From NCBI GenBank assembly GCA_030803735.1, contig JAURUC010000001.1, positions 4,662,501 to 4,726,500 of the forward strand: 64,000 nt of DNA, read 5' to 3'. Positions 28,339 to 38,474 of the stretch are shown here, piece by piece (within the stretch, counting starts at the first letter, position 1; each line of letters starts with the position of its first letter). Under the pieces are notes generated by a model. The model worked only from the letters and a program-made list of their open reading frames with translations, was not told the DNA's origin and did not search any database. The stretch comes from Actinopolyspora lacussalsi (GTDB lineage Bacteria > Actinomycetota > Actinomycetes > Mycobacteriales > Pseudonocardiaceae). Both the position numbers and the translations under genes were made by a program.

Positions 28339-28370
28339 TTACGCGTAAGTCTCATTACATCGCGTGAGAC
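28339..28370. promoter_or_regulatory. Adjacent palindromes in the bpsA-like/opuC divergent region
   Basis: TTACGCGTAA (28339-28348) is immediately followed by GTCTCA-N10-TGAGAC (28349-28370). They lie 74 bp before the opuC ATPase start and 181 bp before the BpsA-like start, so they are plausible operators for osmotic or metabolic control. A TTAAGCT -10-like element follows near 28379. Confidence 0.45.
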
Positions 28371-28443
28371 AGCTGATCGGGTTAAGCTCGGCGAGGCTTG
28401 CGACGGTCGGCGAGTGACCGTCGGTGATCCGGGAGGGGGCTCG

Positions 28444-29556
28444 GTGATCGAGTTCCGGTCCGTGCGCAAGCAGTACGACGACGGCACGGTCGCCGTGCAG
28501 GAGTTGAGCCTGACCGTTCCCGTGGGAACGATAACCGTGCTGGTCGGCCCCTCCGGTTGTGGCAAGACCACACTGCTGCGGATGGTCAACCGGATGATCG
28601 AACCGTCCTCGGGGACAGTACTGGTCGACGGCGACGATGTTCGCGACTCCGAGCCGGCCGGGCTGCGCAGGGGTATCGGCTACGTGATCCAGCAGGCGGG
28701 ACTGTTCCCGCACCGCACGGTTCGCGACAACGTCGCCACCGTGCCCCGGTTGTTCGGGCACAGCAGACGCGACGCGCGGCGTCGGGCCGAGGGTCTGCTG
28801 GAACGCGTGGGACTGCCGGCCGAGCTCCGGAAGCGCTACCCGGTGCAGCTTTCCGGTGGGCAGCAGCAGCGGGTGGGGGTCGCCCGCGCACTGGCCGCCG
28901 ATCCGCCCGTGCTGCTGATGGACGAACCGTTCAGCGCCGTCGATCCCGTGGTACGGGAGGGGCTGCAGGACGAGCTGCTGCGGTTGCAGGGCGAGCTGGG
29001 CAAGACCGTCCTGTTCGTCACGCACGACATCGACGAGGCGGTCAAGCTCGGCGAGAACGTCGCGGTGCTGCGGCAGGGCGGCTACCTCGCGCAGTACGCG
29101 CCTCCCGAACAACTGCTGGCGGAACCCGCCGACGACTTCGTGACCTCGTTCGTCGGGCGGGACCGCGGCTACCGCAGACTGTCCTTCGTGGATTCGGACG
29201 GGCTCGTCCCCGGTTCCGTGGACACCGTTCGCATCGGCGACACCAGCGCCGATGTTCCCAGCCAGGCCGAGTGGGTGCTGGTGCTCGACCCGCACGACCG
29301 GCCACGCGGCTGGCTCCCGCCGGGAGCCCCCATCCACGGCCAGCTCACCGAGGACCAGCTGATCGCGGGTGGATCGCTGCACACCAGCGGTGCCCCGCTG
29401 CGCGGCGCGCTGGACGCTGCCCTGTCGGCTCCCTCCGGTCTCGGGGTCGTCGTGGACGAGGACGGTGTCCACCTCGGCGTGGTCACGGCCCGCCAGGTGC
29501 TCGACATCCTGGAATCACGGCGACATCCGGCGGTCGCCGAGGGTGCTGTCCAGTGA
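28444..29556 (+). CDS. opuCA: Osmoprotectant (glycine betaine/carnitine/choline) ABC importer ATPase
   Basis: 370 residues, GTG start preceded by GGGAGGGG. Walker A GPSGCGKTT (about 34-42), Q-loop YVIQQAGLFPHRT, signature LSGGQQQRVGVARALA, Walker B VLLMDEPFSAVD, H-loop VTHD. The C-terminal 120 residues form a regulatory CBS-like part (GVVVDEDGVHLGVVTARQVLDIL), as in OpuCA/OpuA ATPases that sense ionic strength. First gene of a four-gene operon with stop/start overlaps throughout. Confidence 0.93.
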   Translation: MIEFRSVRKQYDDGTVAVQELSLTVPVGTITVLVGPSGCGKTTLLRMVNRMIEPSSGTVLVDGDDVRDSEPAGLRRGIGYVIQQAGLFPHRTVRDNVATVPRLFGHSRRDARRRAEGLLERVGLPAELRKRYPVQLSGGQQQRVGVARALAADPPVLLMDEPFSAVDPVVREGLQDELLRLQGELGKTVLFVTHDIDEAVKLGENVAVLRQGGYLAQYAPPEQLLAEPADDFVTSFVGRDRGYRRLSFVDSDGLVPGSVDTVRIGDTSADVPSQAEWVLVLDPHDRPRGWLPPGAPIHGQLTEDQLIAGGSLHTSGAPLRGALDAALSAPSGLGVVVDEDGVHLGVVTARQVLDILESRRHPAVAEGAVQ

Positions 29557-30224
29557 TGGACGAACTGCTCAGGTACTTCTCCAGTCCGTCCAACCGCGAG
29601 GTGCTGCTGGAGCAGATCGGCCAACACGTCTACCTCTCGCTGGTTCCGCTGCTGGCCGGGGTGCTGCTGGCGCTGCCGCTGGGCAGGATCGCCCAACGGG
29701 TCGGCTGGTCGCGGGCGGCGCTGCTCGGCACCGCGGGCATCGTCTACACCATCCCGTCGCTCGCGGTGTTCGTGCTGTTGCCCAGCCTGCTCGGTACCGA
29801 CTTCACCTCGTCGCTCAACGTCGTCATCGCGCTGACGCTCTACACCACCGCGCTGCTCGTGCGCCCGGTGCTCGACGCCCTGGAGGCGGTGCCCACCCAC
29901 GTCACGATCGCTGCCACCGCGATGGGCTACCGCCCGCACCGCCGGTTCCTCACGGTGGAGCTGCCGTTGGCGGTCCCGGCGTTGACCTCGGGAGTGCGGG
30001 TGGCCTCAGTGAGCAACATCAGCTTGGTCAGCGTGGGTGCTCTGGTGGGGACCGGCGGGCTGGGGCGGTTGTTCATGGTCGGTTTCGAGCGGGACCTGGT
30101 GCAGATACCGGTCGGAATCGTGCTCACCGTGCTGCTGGCGCTGCTGGTCGATCTGCTGCTGGTGCTCGGCTGCCGCCTGCTGACCCCGTGGGAACGCGCC
30201 GGGCGGGCGGTGATCGCTTCTTGA
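29556..30224 (+). CDS. opuCB: Osmoprotectant ABC importer permease 1
   Basis: 222 residues, about five to six membrane helices, ATG overlapping the upstream TGA by one base. BPD-permease EAA loop: AATAMGYRPHRRFLTVELPLAVPALTSGVRVA, here split over residues 115-150, with the G-x9-P core. Forms a heterodimer with the next gene's product. Confidence 0.91.
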   Translation: MDELLRYFSSPSNREVLLEQIGQHVYLSLVPLLAGVLLALPLGRIAQRVGWSRAALLGTAGIVYTIPSLAVFVLLPSLLGTDFTSSLNVVIALTLYTTALLVRPVLDALEAVPTHVTIAATAMGYRPHRRFLTVELPLAVPALTSGVRVASVSNISLVSVGALVGTGGLGRLFMVGFERDLVQIPVGIVLTVLLALLVDLLLVLGCRLLTPWERAGRAVIAS

Positions 30225-30919
30225 TCACCGACATAGCGGCTTGGCTGCTCGACCCGTCCAACTGGACCGGCGACGAAGGTGTGCTGCGCCAGGCGTGGCT
30301 GCACCTGCTCTACTGCTTGTTCGCGGTCTGCGCCGCTGCCCTGCTGGCGGTTCCGCTCGGCCTCTACATCGGACACACCGGTCGAGGTTCGGTGTTCCTC
30401 GTGGGATTCAGCAACGCCATGCGCGCCCTGCCCACACTTGGTCTGGTGACCGGGCTCGCGGTGTTGTTCCGGGGAAGCATCGCGCTGGCCGCGCTGGTGG
30501 TGCTCGCTTTTCCCGCGGTGCTGTCCGGCACCTACGCCGGGGTGCGTGCCGTTCCTTCCCAGGCGGTGGATGCCGCCAAGGGCATGGGCATGACCTCGAA
30601 GCAGCGGTTGTGGCAGGTGGAGCTTCCCAACGCGCTCACCCTGCTGATGGGCGGGGTGCGCAACGCGATGTTGCAGGTCATGGCGACCACGGCGGTGGCG
30701 GCTTACGTCGGCCTCGGCGGTCTGGGGCAGTTGTTGATCGAGGGGCAGACGATCGGGCGCTACGACCAGATGGCCTCGGCCGCGATCCTGATCGCGCTGC
30801 TGGCCGTGCTGGTCGATCTGGCACTGGCGGGGCTCACCTGGTTGCTCGTACCACGCGGGGTGACGCTTACCGCCGCGAACACCGGGGCACGGCCCCGAGG
30901 CAGGAGGAAACAACGATGA
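30221..30919 (+). CDS. opuCD: Osmoprotectant ABC importer permease 2
   Basis: 232 residues starting with TTG that overlaps the previous stop (TTGA). Six hydrophobic segments; EAA loop DAAKGMGMTSKQRLWQVELP followed by NALTLLMGG. VGLGGLGQLLIEG is typical of OpuCD/ProW permeases. The TTG start is inferred from the 4-bp overlap and the absence of other starts before the first helix. A poorly conserved basic tail (RPRGRRKQR) ends the protein. Confidence 0.89.
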   Translation: MITDIAAWLLDPSNWTGDEGVLRQAWLHLLYCLFAVCAAALLAVPLGLYIGHTGRGSVFLVGFSNAMRALPTLGLVTGLAVLFRGSIALAALVVLAFPAVLSGTYAGVRAVPSQAVDAAKGMGMTSKQRLWQVELPNALTLLMGGVRNAMLQVMATTAVAAYVGLGGLGQLLIEGQTIGRYDQMASAAILIALLAVLVDLALAGLTWLLVPRGVTLTAANTGARPRGRRKQR

Positions 30920-31797
30920 AGCGGCTGGTAGCACCGGTGGTCGCCTTGGTGGCCGCCACGGGACTGCTGTCCGGATGCGCCGATCCCACCGAGTCGGGTG
31001 CCGACTCGGGCGGGCCGATCGTCGTGGGATCGGCCAACTTCAGCGAGAGCCAGCTGTTGATGGAGATCTACGCCGAAGCGCTGCGCGGCACCGGTGCCGA
31101 GGTCACGACCAAGGGCCGCATCGGTGCTCGCGAGGTCTACGTCGGCGCGGTCCGCGACGGTGAGATCTCGGTGATTCCGGAGTACACGGGCAACCTGCTG
31201 CGGCACTTCGAGGAGAACGCCTCGGCCACCGGCTCCGAGAGGATCTACCGGGAGCTCGAGGGAGCGTTGCCGGACAGCCTCCGGGTGCTGGACTACTCCG
31301 CGGCTGAGAACTCCGACGTGCTCACGGTGACGAGCGAGACCGCCCAGACCGGGCTGCGTTCCATGTCGGATCTGGGATCGCGTTGTGGCGACCTCGTGCT
31401 GGGAGCGCCCTCCGAGTGGGCACCGCGCTGGAAGCAGCGCATCTCCGAGGTCTACGGCTGCACCTTCGCCGACATCAAGAACCTGGAAGCGGGCAGCGTT
31501 CGGGTCGACGCGCTCAACGACGGCCGTATCCAGGTGGCCAACCTGTTCAGCACCACGGCCGCGATCGACCGCGACAACCTGGCGACCCTGGACGACCCGA
31601 AGAACATGTTCCCCGCGCAGAACGTGCTGCCGCTGGCACACGAGGGGGCGTTGAACGACGAGCGGGCCGAGGTGCTCAACAGGGTTTCCGAACAGTTGAC
31701 CACGGCCGATCTCACCCGCATGAACAAGGAGATGTCGGTGGACAAGGCCAATCCGAAGGATCTGGCCAAACGGTTCGTGGACCAACTCGAGCTCTGA
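30916..31797 (+). CDS. opuCC: Osmoprotectant-binding lipoprotein (OpuCC/ProX type)
   Basis: 293 residues, ATG overlapping the previous stop (ATGA), AGGAGG upstream. Lipoprotein signal with LLSGC (Cys22). Mature start VVGSANFSESQLLMEIYAEAL, then RIGAREVYVGAVRDGEISVIPEYTGNLL, matches OpuAC/ProX proteins that bind quaternary amines. Collects substrate outside the membrane for the two permeases. Would support growth at high salt. Confidence 0.92.
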   Translation: MKRLVAPVVALVAATGLLSGCADPTESGADSGGPIVVGSANFSESQLLMEIYAEALRGTGAEVTTKGRIGAREVYVGAVRDGEISVIPEYTGNLLRHFEENASATGSERIYRELEGALPDSLRVLDYSAAENSDVLTVTSETAQTGLRSMSDLGSRCGDLVLGAPSEWAPRWKQRISEVYGCTFADIKNLEAGSVRVDALNDGRIQVANLFSTTAAIDRDNLATLDDPKNMFPAQNVLPLAHEGALNDERAEVLNRVSEQLTTADLTRMNKEMSVDKANPKDLAKRFVDQLEL

Positions 31798-31833
31798 AGC
31801 GGCCTCGAAGTCTGACGCGGCGTTGCCGCCCGG

Positions 31834-31890
31834 GTTGCCGGGAACTCGCTCGGCGGGAGCTCCCCGCCGCATGAGCGGGTGCCCGGCAAC
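31834..31890. terminator. Nested hairpin between opuCC and methyltransferase
   Basis: Outer stem gttgccggg / cccggcaac (31834-31842 / 31882-31890) encloses an inner stem cggcggg / cccgccg. It lies between convergent genes and is a likely bidirectional terminator. Confidence 0.65.
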
Positions 31891-31933
31891 TGGTATCTGG
31901 TGGCGCTGAATCCGGGCAGTGGTCGCTCGTAAG

Positions 31934-32797
31934 TCAGGTCCCGGAGCGCGCGGCCCAGACGGTGCGTTCGGTGCGCACCGCGAGGTCGTCGCGGCGCAGG
32001 ATGCTGCCCGGCCCCTCAGTGTCGAGCAACCTGTCGAGCGCACTCAGGTCCTCGGCCGCCAGTGTCTCGGCGATGCCGCCGCGGATGCGTCGCAGGCTGC
32101 CGAGGGCGTACCTGCCGACCGCTTCGTCGCGGGAACCCTCGATGTCGACGGTGACGCCGCGCTCGCCCACCACGGTGAAGCCGGCGGCGGTCAGCTTTGG
32201 CCCCCAGTCAGCGCCCCGGTGGGGCAGGTGCTCGGCGTGGCGGCGCTCGCTCGCGGCGTGGCAACGCTCCTCCAGGCCGGGGCGCTCTTCCGGGGCGTTC
32301 TCGGGCAGGAAGCGGGGAAAGCCCGCCAGCTCGACGACGGCGAGCAGTCCACCGGGGGCGAGGATCTCGTTGATCCGGCGCAGCGCGCGGTCGGGCTCGG
32401 CCATGTGGTGCATCGATGCGGACGCCCACACCAGGTCCGGCGTGCCGAGGTCGGGCCGGTCGGCGTCGAGATCGGCCTCCACGGTGCGCACGCGCTCCGT
32501 CAACCCCGCTGCCTGCGCCTTCTCACGCAGCCGCTGGAGGTGCCCCGGCGAGGAGTCGACCGCCGTTACGCGCGCCCTGGGAAAGTGGTTGAGCAGAGCG
32601 AACGTTCCTGCTCCCGTCCCGCAGCCCAGGTCCACGATCTCGCGGGGAGCGGCCGTGACTGGCAGCCACGCGGCGATCGAATCGATGTGCTCGGCGAGCA
32701 CTTCCGCATCCAGTTCGAGGATCTCGGCCTGATTCCGGTCGTGCTGGTGGTCGTGCGCGGCATCGTGGTGAGTCGCGTTCGCGTGTGGGTGGCTCAT
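31934..32797 (-). CDS. Class I SAM methyltransferase with His-rich N-terminus
   Basis: 287 residues from the ATG at 32797. Residues 2-20 (SHPHANATHHDAAHDHQHD) carry seven His, suggesting metal binding. SAM motif I is VDLGCGTGAGTFALLN, motif II VTAVDSS, motif III ASASMHHMAEPDRALR, then EILAPGGLLAVVEL. Small-molecule methyltransferase of the UbiE/arsenite-methyltransferase-like fold, but without obvious Cys residues for arsenic binding. Divergent from a TetR regulator with an operator-like palindrome in between, so probably controlled by it. Confidence 0.82.
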   Translation of the reverse strand: MSHPHANATHHDAAHDHQHDRNQAEILELDAEVLAEHIDSIAAWLPVTAAPREIVDLGCGTGAGTFALLNHFPRARVTAVDSSPGHLQRLREKAQAAGLTERVRTVEADLDADRPDLGTPDLVWASASMHHMAEPDRALRRINEILAPGGLLAVVELAGFPRFLPENAPEERPGLEERCHAASERRHAEHLPHRGADWGPKLTAAGFTVVGERGVTVDIEGSRDEAVGRYALGSLRRIRGGIAETLAAEDLSALDRLLDTEGPGSILRRDDLAVRTERTVWAARSGT

Positions 32798-32900
32798 GTG
32801 TCCCACGCTAGAACTGTCATGCGTGTTTGGCACGGAAAGTTGCCAATCGCGCAAATACTACCGAGGTGTCGGGGTGTGGCTGGTGACATGATTTTGCGTG

Positions 32901-32925
32901 TTGCGCAAATTTACATTGAGCGCAA
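32901..32925. promoter_or_regulatory. TetR-type operator candidate
   Basis: TTGCGC-N13-GCGCAA, 11 bp before the tetR start. GCGCAAAT also recurs 50 bp to the left. The surroundings are AT-rich, as expected for a divergent promoter. Confidence 0.55.
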
Positions 32926-32935
32926 TAATAGCCGC

Positions 32936-33535
32936 GTGACGACGACACACGTGACTGCCGGTGCGGGGCTTCGCGAGCGCAAGAAGCGGGCCACTCGCCG
33001 CGCGCTCCGCGGTGCGGCACTGCGACTGGCCGCGGCTCACGGTGTGGATCAGGTCACGGTAGAGGCGATCGGCCAGGAGGCCGGAGTCTCGACACGAACA
33101 TTTTTCAACTACTTCGGCAGCAAGGAAGAAGCGCTGGTCGGTGACGGAGCCGAGCTCCAGTGCCGGATCAGCGCGGCCCTGGAGGCCGCCTCCGATCAGC
33201 CGTTGCTGTCGATCCTGCGACGGGCCCTGCACGATGCAGCGGTCGATGTCGTCGACATGCGCGAGGAGATGCTGTTGCGCAAACGGCTGCTCTCCGAGTG
33301 TCCGGCACTGTTGCCGCAGCACATGGCCAACTTCGCCGCCGCCGAACGCGCCATCGCCGAAGCGGTGGCGGAACACCTCGGCGTGGGCGTCGAGAGCGAG
33401 CTACGCCCCAAGCTGGTGGCGGCGACGGTCACCACGGTGGCTCGCGTGACCTTCCAGCACTGGCACGGCGGCAGTGACGCCGAACTCGACGCGTTGATCG
33501 ACGAGGCCTTCGACCGTCTTCAGCTCGGCCTCTGA
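32936..33535 (+). CDS. TetR-family transcriptional regulator
   Basis: 199 residues from GTG 32936. Helix-turn-helix: ALRLAAAHGVDQVTVEAIGQ then EAGVSTRTFFNYFGSKEEAL, the classic TetR pattern near residues 25-70. The ligand domain (about 80-195) is not assignable. Divergent from the His-rich methyltransferase and followed, after a hairpin, by the MFS exporter on the same strand; either could be a target. Confidence 0.92.
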   Translation: MTTTHVTAGAGLRERKKRATRRALRGAALRLAAAHGVDQVTVEAIGQEAGVSTRTFFNYFGSKEEALVGDGAELQCRISAALEAASDQPLLSILRRALHDAAVDVVDMREEMLLRKRLLSECPALLPQHMANFAAAERAIAEAVAEHLGVGVESELRPKLVAATVTTVARVTFQHWHGGSDAELDALIDEAFDRLQLGL

Positions 33536-33546
33536 AACCGAACGGC

Positions 33547-33572
33547 TCCCCGGTGCCGGGTATGACCGGGGA
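33547..33572 (+). terminator. Hairpin after tetR
   Basis: 8-bp stem tccccggt / accgggga, loop of 10 nt, without a T run. May partly separate tetR from the MFS gene. Confidence 0.45.
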
Positions 33573-33611
33573 CCCCGCACCGCGCGCTCCACGAGCGACA
33601 CCGCCTGTTGA

Positions 33612-36188
<2,577 letters not shown>

Positions 36189-36199
36189 CCGCGCGGCGT

Positions 36200-36247
36200 C
36201 CGTCCGGTCGGGGCCCTGCGTTCGTCGCCCCCGACCGGCTCGGACGG
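36200..36247 (+). terminator. Terminator after MFS gene
   Basis: 10-bp stem ccggtcgggg / ccccgaccgg (36204-36213 / 36229-36238), extended by ccgtcc / ggacgg across a bulge. Confidence 0.7.
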
Positions 36248-36263
36248 CGGTTCCGCTGTCCGA

Positions 36264-36518
36264 GGCAGTCCGCTGTGGAGTTTCCGCGACAGTGGCCGCA
36301 ACTTCATTCCGCTCGGGCTCGTGCCCGGCGCTGGTGGTTCCGCTTACTTGCTGCTCGGGATCGGCACCGTGTGGTCGGGGCTCGTCTCGCTGCTGTTGTC
36401 CGTCGTCGCTGTCGTGGCCGCGCTCGGTTATCTGATTCTGGGGCTTCGACACCGAAGGCGGTACGGTCCGCCACCGCGGCCCGGAGAGCGGTATGCCTCG
36501 AAACGCACGGTGGGGTAG
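36264..36518 (+). pseudogene. Decayed copy of small membrane protein family
   Basis: The C-terminal half (GYLILGLRHRRRYGPPPRPGERYASKR) matches the two intact genes that follow (TLSILHRRKYGPRPQPGS...YAAKR). The N-terminal half is missing or unrecognisable. Upstream DNA gtccgctgtggagtttc (36269-36285) repeats the sequence before the next gene (36606-36622). This looks like a tandem duplicate that lost its 5' half. A GTG at 36321 could still yield a 65-residue membrane peptide. Confidence 0.6.
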
Positions 36519-36667
36519 CGGATCGGTTCCAGGCCGCTCCCGCGCTCGGAGTGCCGTGCGCTCGGAACGCTGTGTGGAAGCGGAACTTTCGGACGTCCGG
36601 GTGAGTCCGCTGTGGAGATTTCGTAACGTGGCGGACAACGGGGCCGGTTGTTTGGTATCGCGGAGTC

Positions 36668-37015
36668 ATGGACTCCTTCGGTGTCGCGTGGCTGGTGGTC
36701 GCGCCGCTCGTCGGCGCGATGTTCATGGTCTACGGCGCGCTCGGCTGGGCGGGTAAGGTCTCCGCCAGTTGCTGGGCGCCTTGGACCCGGGCGAACCGGG
36801 AGGGCGGCCGGAACCAGATGTTGCTCGGCCTGATCATCGGAATGAACGGTGTTGTGGCAGTCGTGCCCGGCACGGGATTCGGTCCGCTGAGTGCCCTGCT
36901 GGCGGTGACCATGGTCGCTTTCTTCACCCTGTCGATCCTGCACCGAAGGAAGTACGGTCCCCGGCCGCAGCCGGGTTCGCAGTCGCCCTACGCCGCGAAG
37001 CGGCTGGCGGGATGA
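36668..37015 (+). CDS. Small membrane protein, paralogue 1 of pair
   Basis: 115 residues, three hydrophobic segments (about 7-27, 48-66, 70-90). Contains GALGWAGKV, GRNQMLLGLIIGMNG and a basic C-terminal motif HRRKYGPRPQP. It shares these with the next gene. ATG chosen; the stop overlaps the next start (ATGA). Not recognised as a named family; function unknown. Confidence 0.75.
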   Translation: MDSFGVAWLVVAPLVGAMFMVYGALGWAGKVSASCWAPWTRANREGGRNQMLLGLIIGMNGVVAVVPGTGFGPLSALLAVTMVAFFTLSILHRRKYGPRPQPGSQSPYAAKRLAG

Positions 37016-37353
37016 CGGACTGGTTCCTGCTCGTTTCCCTGGCGGTCGGATTCGTCGGAAGTGCTGCGGCCGTGCTGTTCGGGACCCTGGGCTGGACCGG
37101 GAGGGTGGCGGTACGCCCCTGGGCTCGCGGCACAGCCGCGAGTCGCGCGGCCGGGCGCAACCAGCTGCTGCTCGGGCTGATGATCTCGCTGAACGGTGCC
37201 AACCTGATGCTGCCGGGTCAGCAGGGATCGAAGGCGCTGGGCATCCTCGCGTTCGCGGGTATCGTCGGCTACTTCGCGCTGCTGATCCTGCACCGCCACC
37301 GGTACGGCCCATCCCCTCCGCCGAGGTCCCGGTTCGCCGAGGACCGTCGGTAG
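37012..37353 (+). CDS. Small membrane protein, paralogue 2 of pair
   Basis: 113 residues with the same layout as its neighbour: GTLGWTGRV, GRNQLLLGLMISLNG and HRHRYGPSPPPRSR. Overlaps it by 4 bp, so the products may work as a heteromer. Role unknown. Confidence 0.75.
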   Translation: MTDWFLLVSLAVGFVGSAAAVLFGTLGWTGRVAVRPWARGTAASRAAGRNQLLLGLMISLNGANLMLPGQQGSKALGILAFAGIVGYFALLILHRHRYGPSPPPRSRFAEDRR

Positions 37354-37362
37354 TGCACTGCC

Positions 37363-37385
37363 GAGTTCCGGAGCGGTCCGGACTC
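37363..37385. terminator. Convergent hairpin before IclR gene
   Basis: gagttccgga / tccggactc stem with one bulge, 4-nt loop, between convergent genes. Confidence 0.5.
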
Positions 37386-37437
37386 GACCGTTGACCACGA
37401 CCGGTGTCGGCCGGCCGCGTGGACGTCGGGTCGCGGC

Positions 37438-38265
37438 TCAATCGCCTCGGCCGGTTCGCCCACCTATCCGGTTGGTCAGCTCGTCGGCTGTCGCCCGCAC
37501 CAGCCGGGCGAGTTCCGGCCAGTTCGCCCCGCACGGTGCGCGGGATCGTCCGCTCTCCGCCGCGGCCGTCTCGACCGGTTCGCAGTGGTGCCGCATGGTG
37601 ACGCTGATGGCGGCGGTGGGACGCCCGCCGTGATCGAACGCCGCGCTGGCGACCGAGGCGAACCCCTCGGTGATCTGGCCGTCCTCCACCGACCACCCCA
37701 TCCGGTACTCCCGCCTGAGAAGTCGCCGCAGCTCGGGAAGATCCCGCGGTCCCCGCTCGGTGCGCAGCACGAAACTGTCCCCGCGGGGGAACAGCGCCCG
37801 GACCTGGGTGCGTGGCAGGTGCGCCAGCATCGCTCTGCCCGAGGCGGTCAGTTGCGCGGGTAGCCGCACGCCCACGTCGGTGACCAGCGTCTGCGGTCGT
37901 GACGGCCGTTCCTTGATCAGGTAAAGCAGTTCGTTGCCGTGCAGTACGCCGAGGTGTGCGTTGTAGCCCACCCGGTCCACCAGATCCCGCAGCAACGGTC
38001 CGGCCAGCCGTTCCAGCGGCTCGTGCCGCAGGTAGGCCGAACCCAGTTCGAAACTCGCCACCCCCAGCCCGTAGCGCCGTTCCTCGGGCAGGTGGGTCAC
38101 GAAACCGGCCTCGGTCAGCTCCGCCAGCAGGTGATAGGTCGTGGAGCGGGGCAGCTCCAGCTCCCGCGCGATCACCGCCGCCGACACCGGTCCGGGCCGT
38201 GCCGCCAGCACTCGCAACACCGCGAGTCCGCGTCGCAGCGCCGGAACGTCGCTGCTGGATCCCAA
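37438..38265 (-). CDS. hutR: IclR-family regulator of histidine utilisation (HutR-like)
   Basis: 275 residues from TTG 38265, which has AAGGAG 7 nt upstream. N-terminal winged helix: ALRRGLAVLRVLAARPGPVS then IARELELPRSTTYHLLAEL. The IclR effector domain spans about 80-255, with GFASVASAAFDHGGRPTAAISV near its end. Divergent from hutH; the gap holds a palindrome that matches the HutR motif of Corynebacterium glutamicum, whose HutR is also IclR-type. Probably responds to urocanate or histidine; activation versus repression cannot be told. Confidence 0.88.
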   Translation of the reverse strand: MGSSSDVPALRRGLAVLRVLAARPGPVSAAVIARELELPRSTTYHLLAELTEAGFVTHLPEERRYGLGVASFELGSAYLRHEPLERLAGPLLRDLVDRVGYNAHLGVLHGNELLYLIKERPSRPQTLVTDVGVRLPAQLTASGRAMLAHLPRTQVRALFPRGDSFVLRTERGPRDLPELRRLLRREYRMGWSVEDGQITEGFASVASAAFDHGGRPTAAISVTMRHHCEPVETAAAESGRSRAPCGANWPELARLVRATADELTNRIGGRTGRGD

Positions 38266-38333
38266 GAGCTCTCTCCTTCGAACGCGACCGGCCCGACCGG
38301 CTGAACCAAGCCCGCCGCACCGAGCTCGCCGAC

Positions 38334-38363
38334 CCCGATCCGGTTGATCCCGATCCGGTTGAC
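38334..38363. repeat. 15-bp tandem repeat in hut control region
   Basis: cccgatccggttgat followed directly by cccgatccggttgac, between hutR and the operator. Possibly a duplicated regulator half-site or a replication slip. Confidence 0.6.
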
Positions 38364-38403
38364 CGACGCCCCGGAACGGTATGCCTACCCGGCAACGCGC
38401 CGA

Positions 38404-38421
38404 TGTCTGAAATCCCAGACA
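38404..38421. promoter_or_regulatory. HutR operator upstream of hutH
   Basis: TGTCTG-AAATCC-CAGACA, a perfect 6-bp inverted repeat. Its core TCTGAAATCCCAGA fits TCTGwwATwCCAGA, the motif I recall for C. glutamicum HutR, except for one w position. It lies 54 bp before the chosen hutH start. Confidence 0.8.
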
Positions 38422-38474
38422 CGAACACCGTATCCCGGCTTTCCGGCAGGCGCGTCCCGCGATGGGATGGACCC

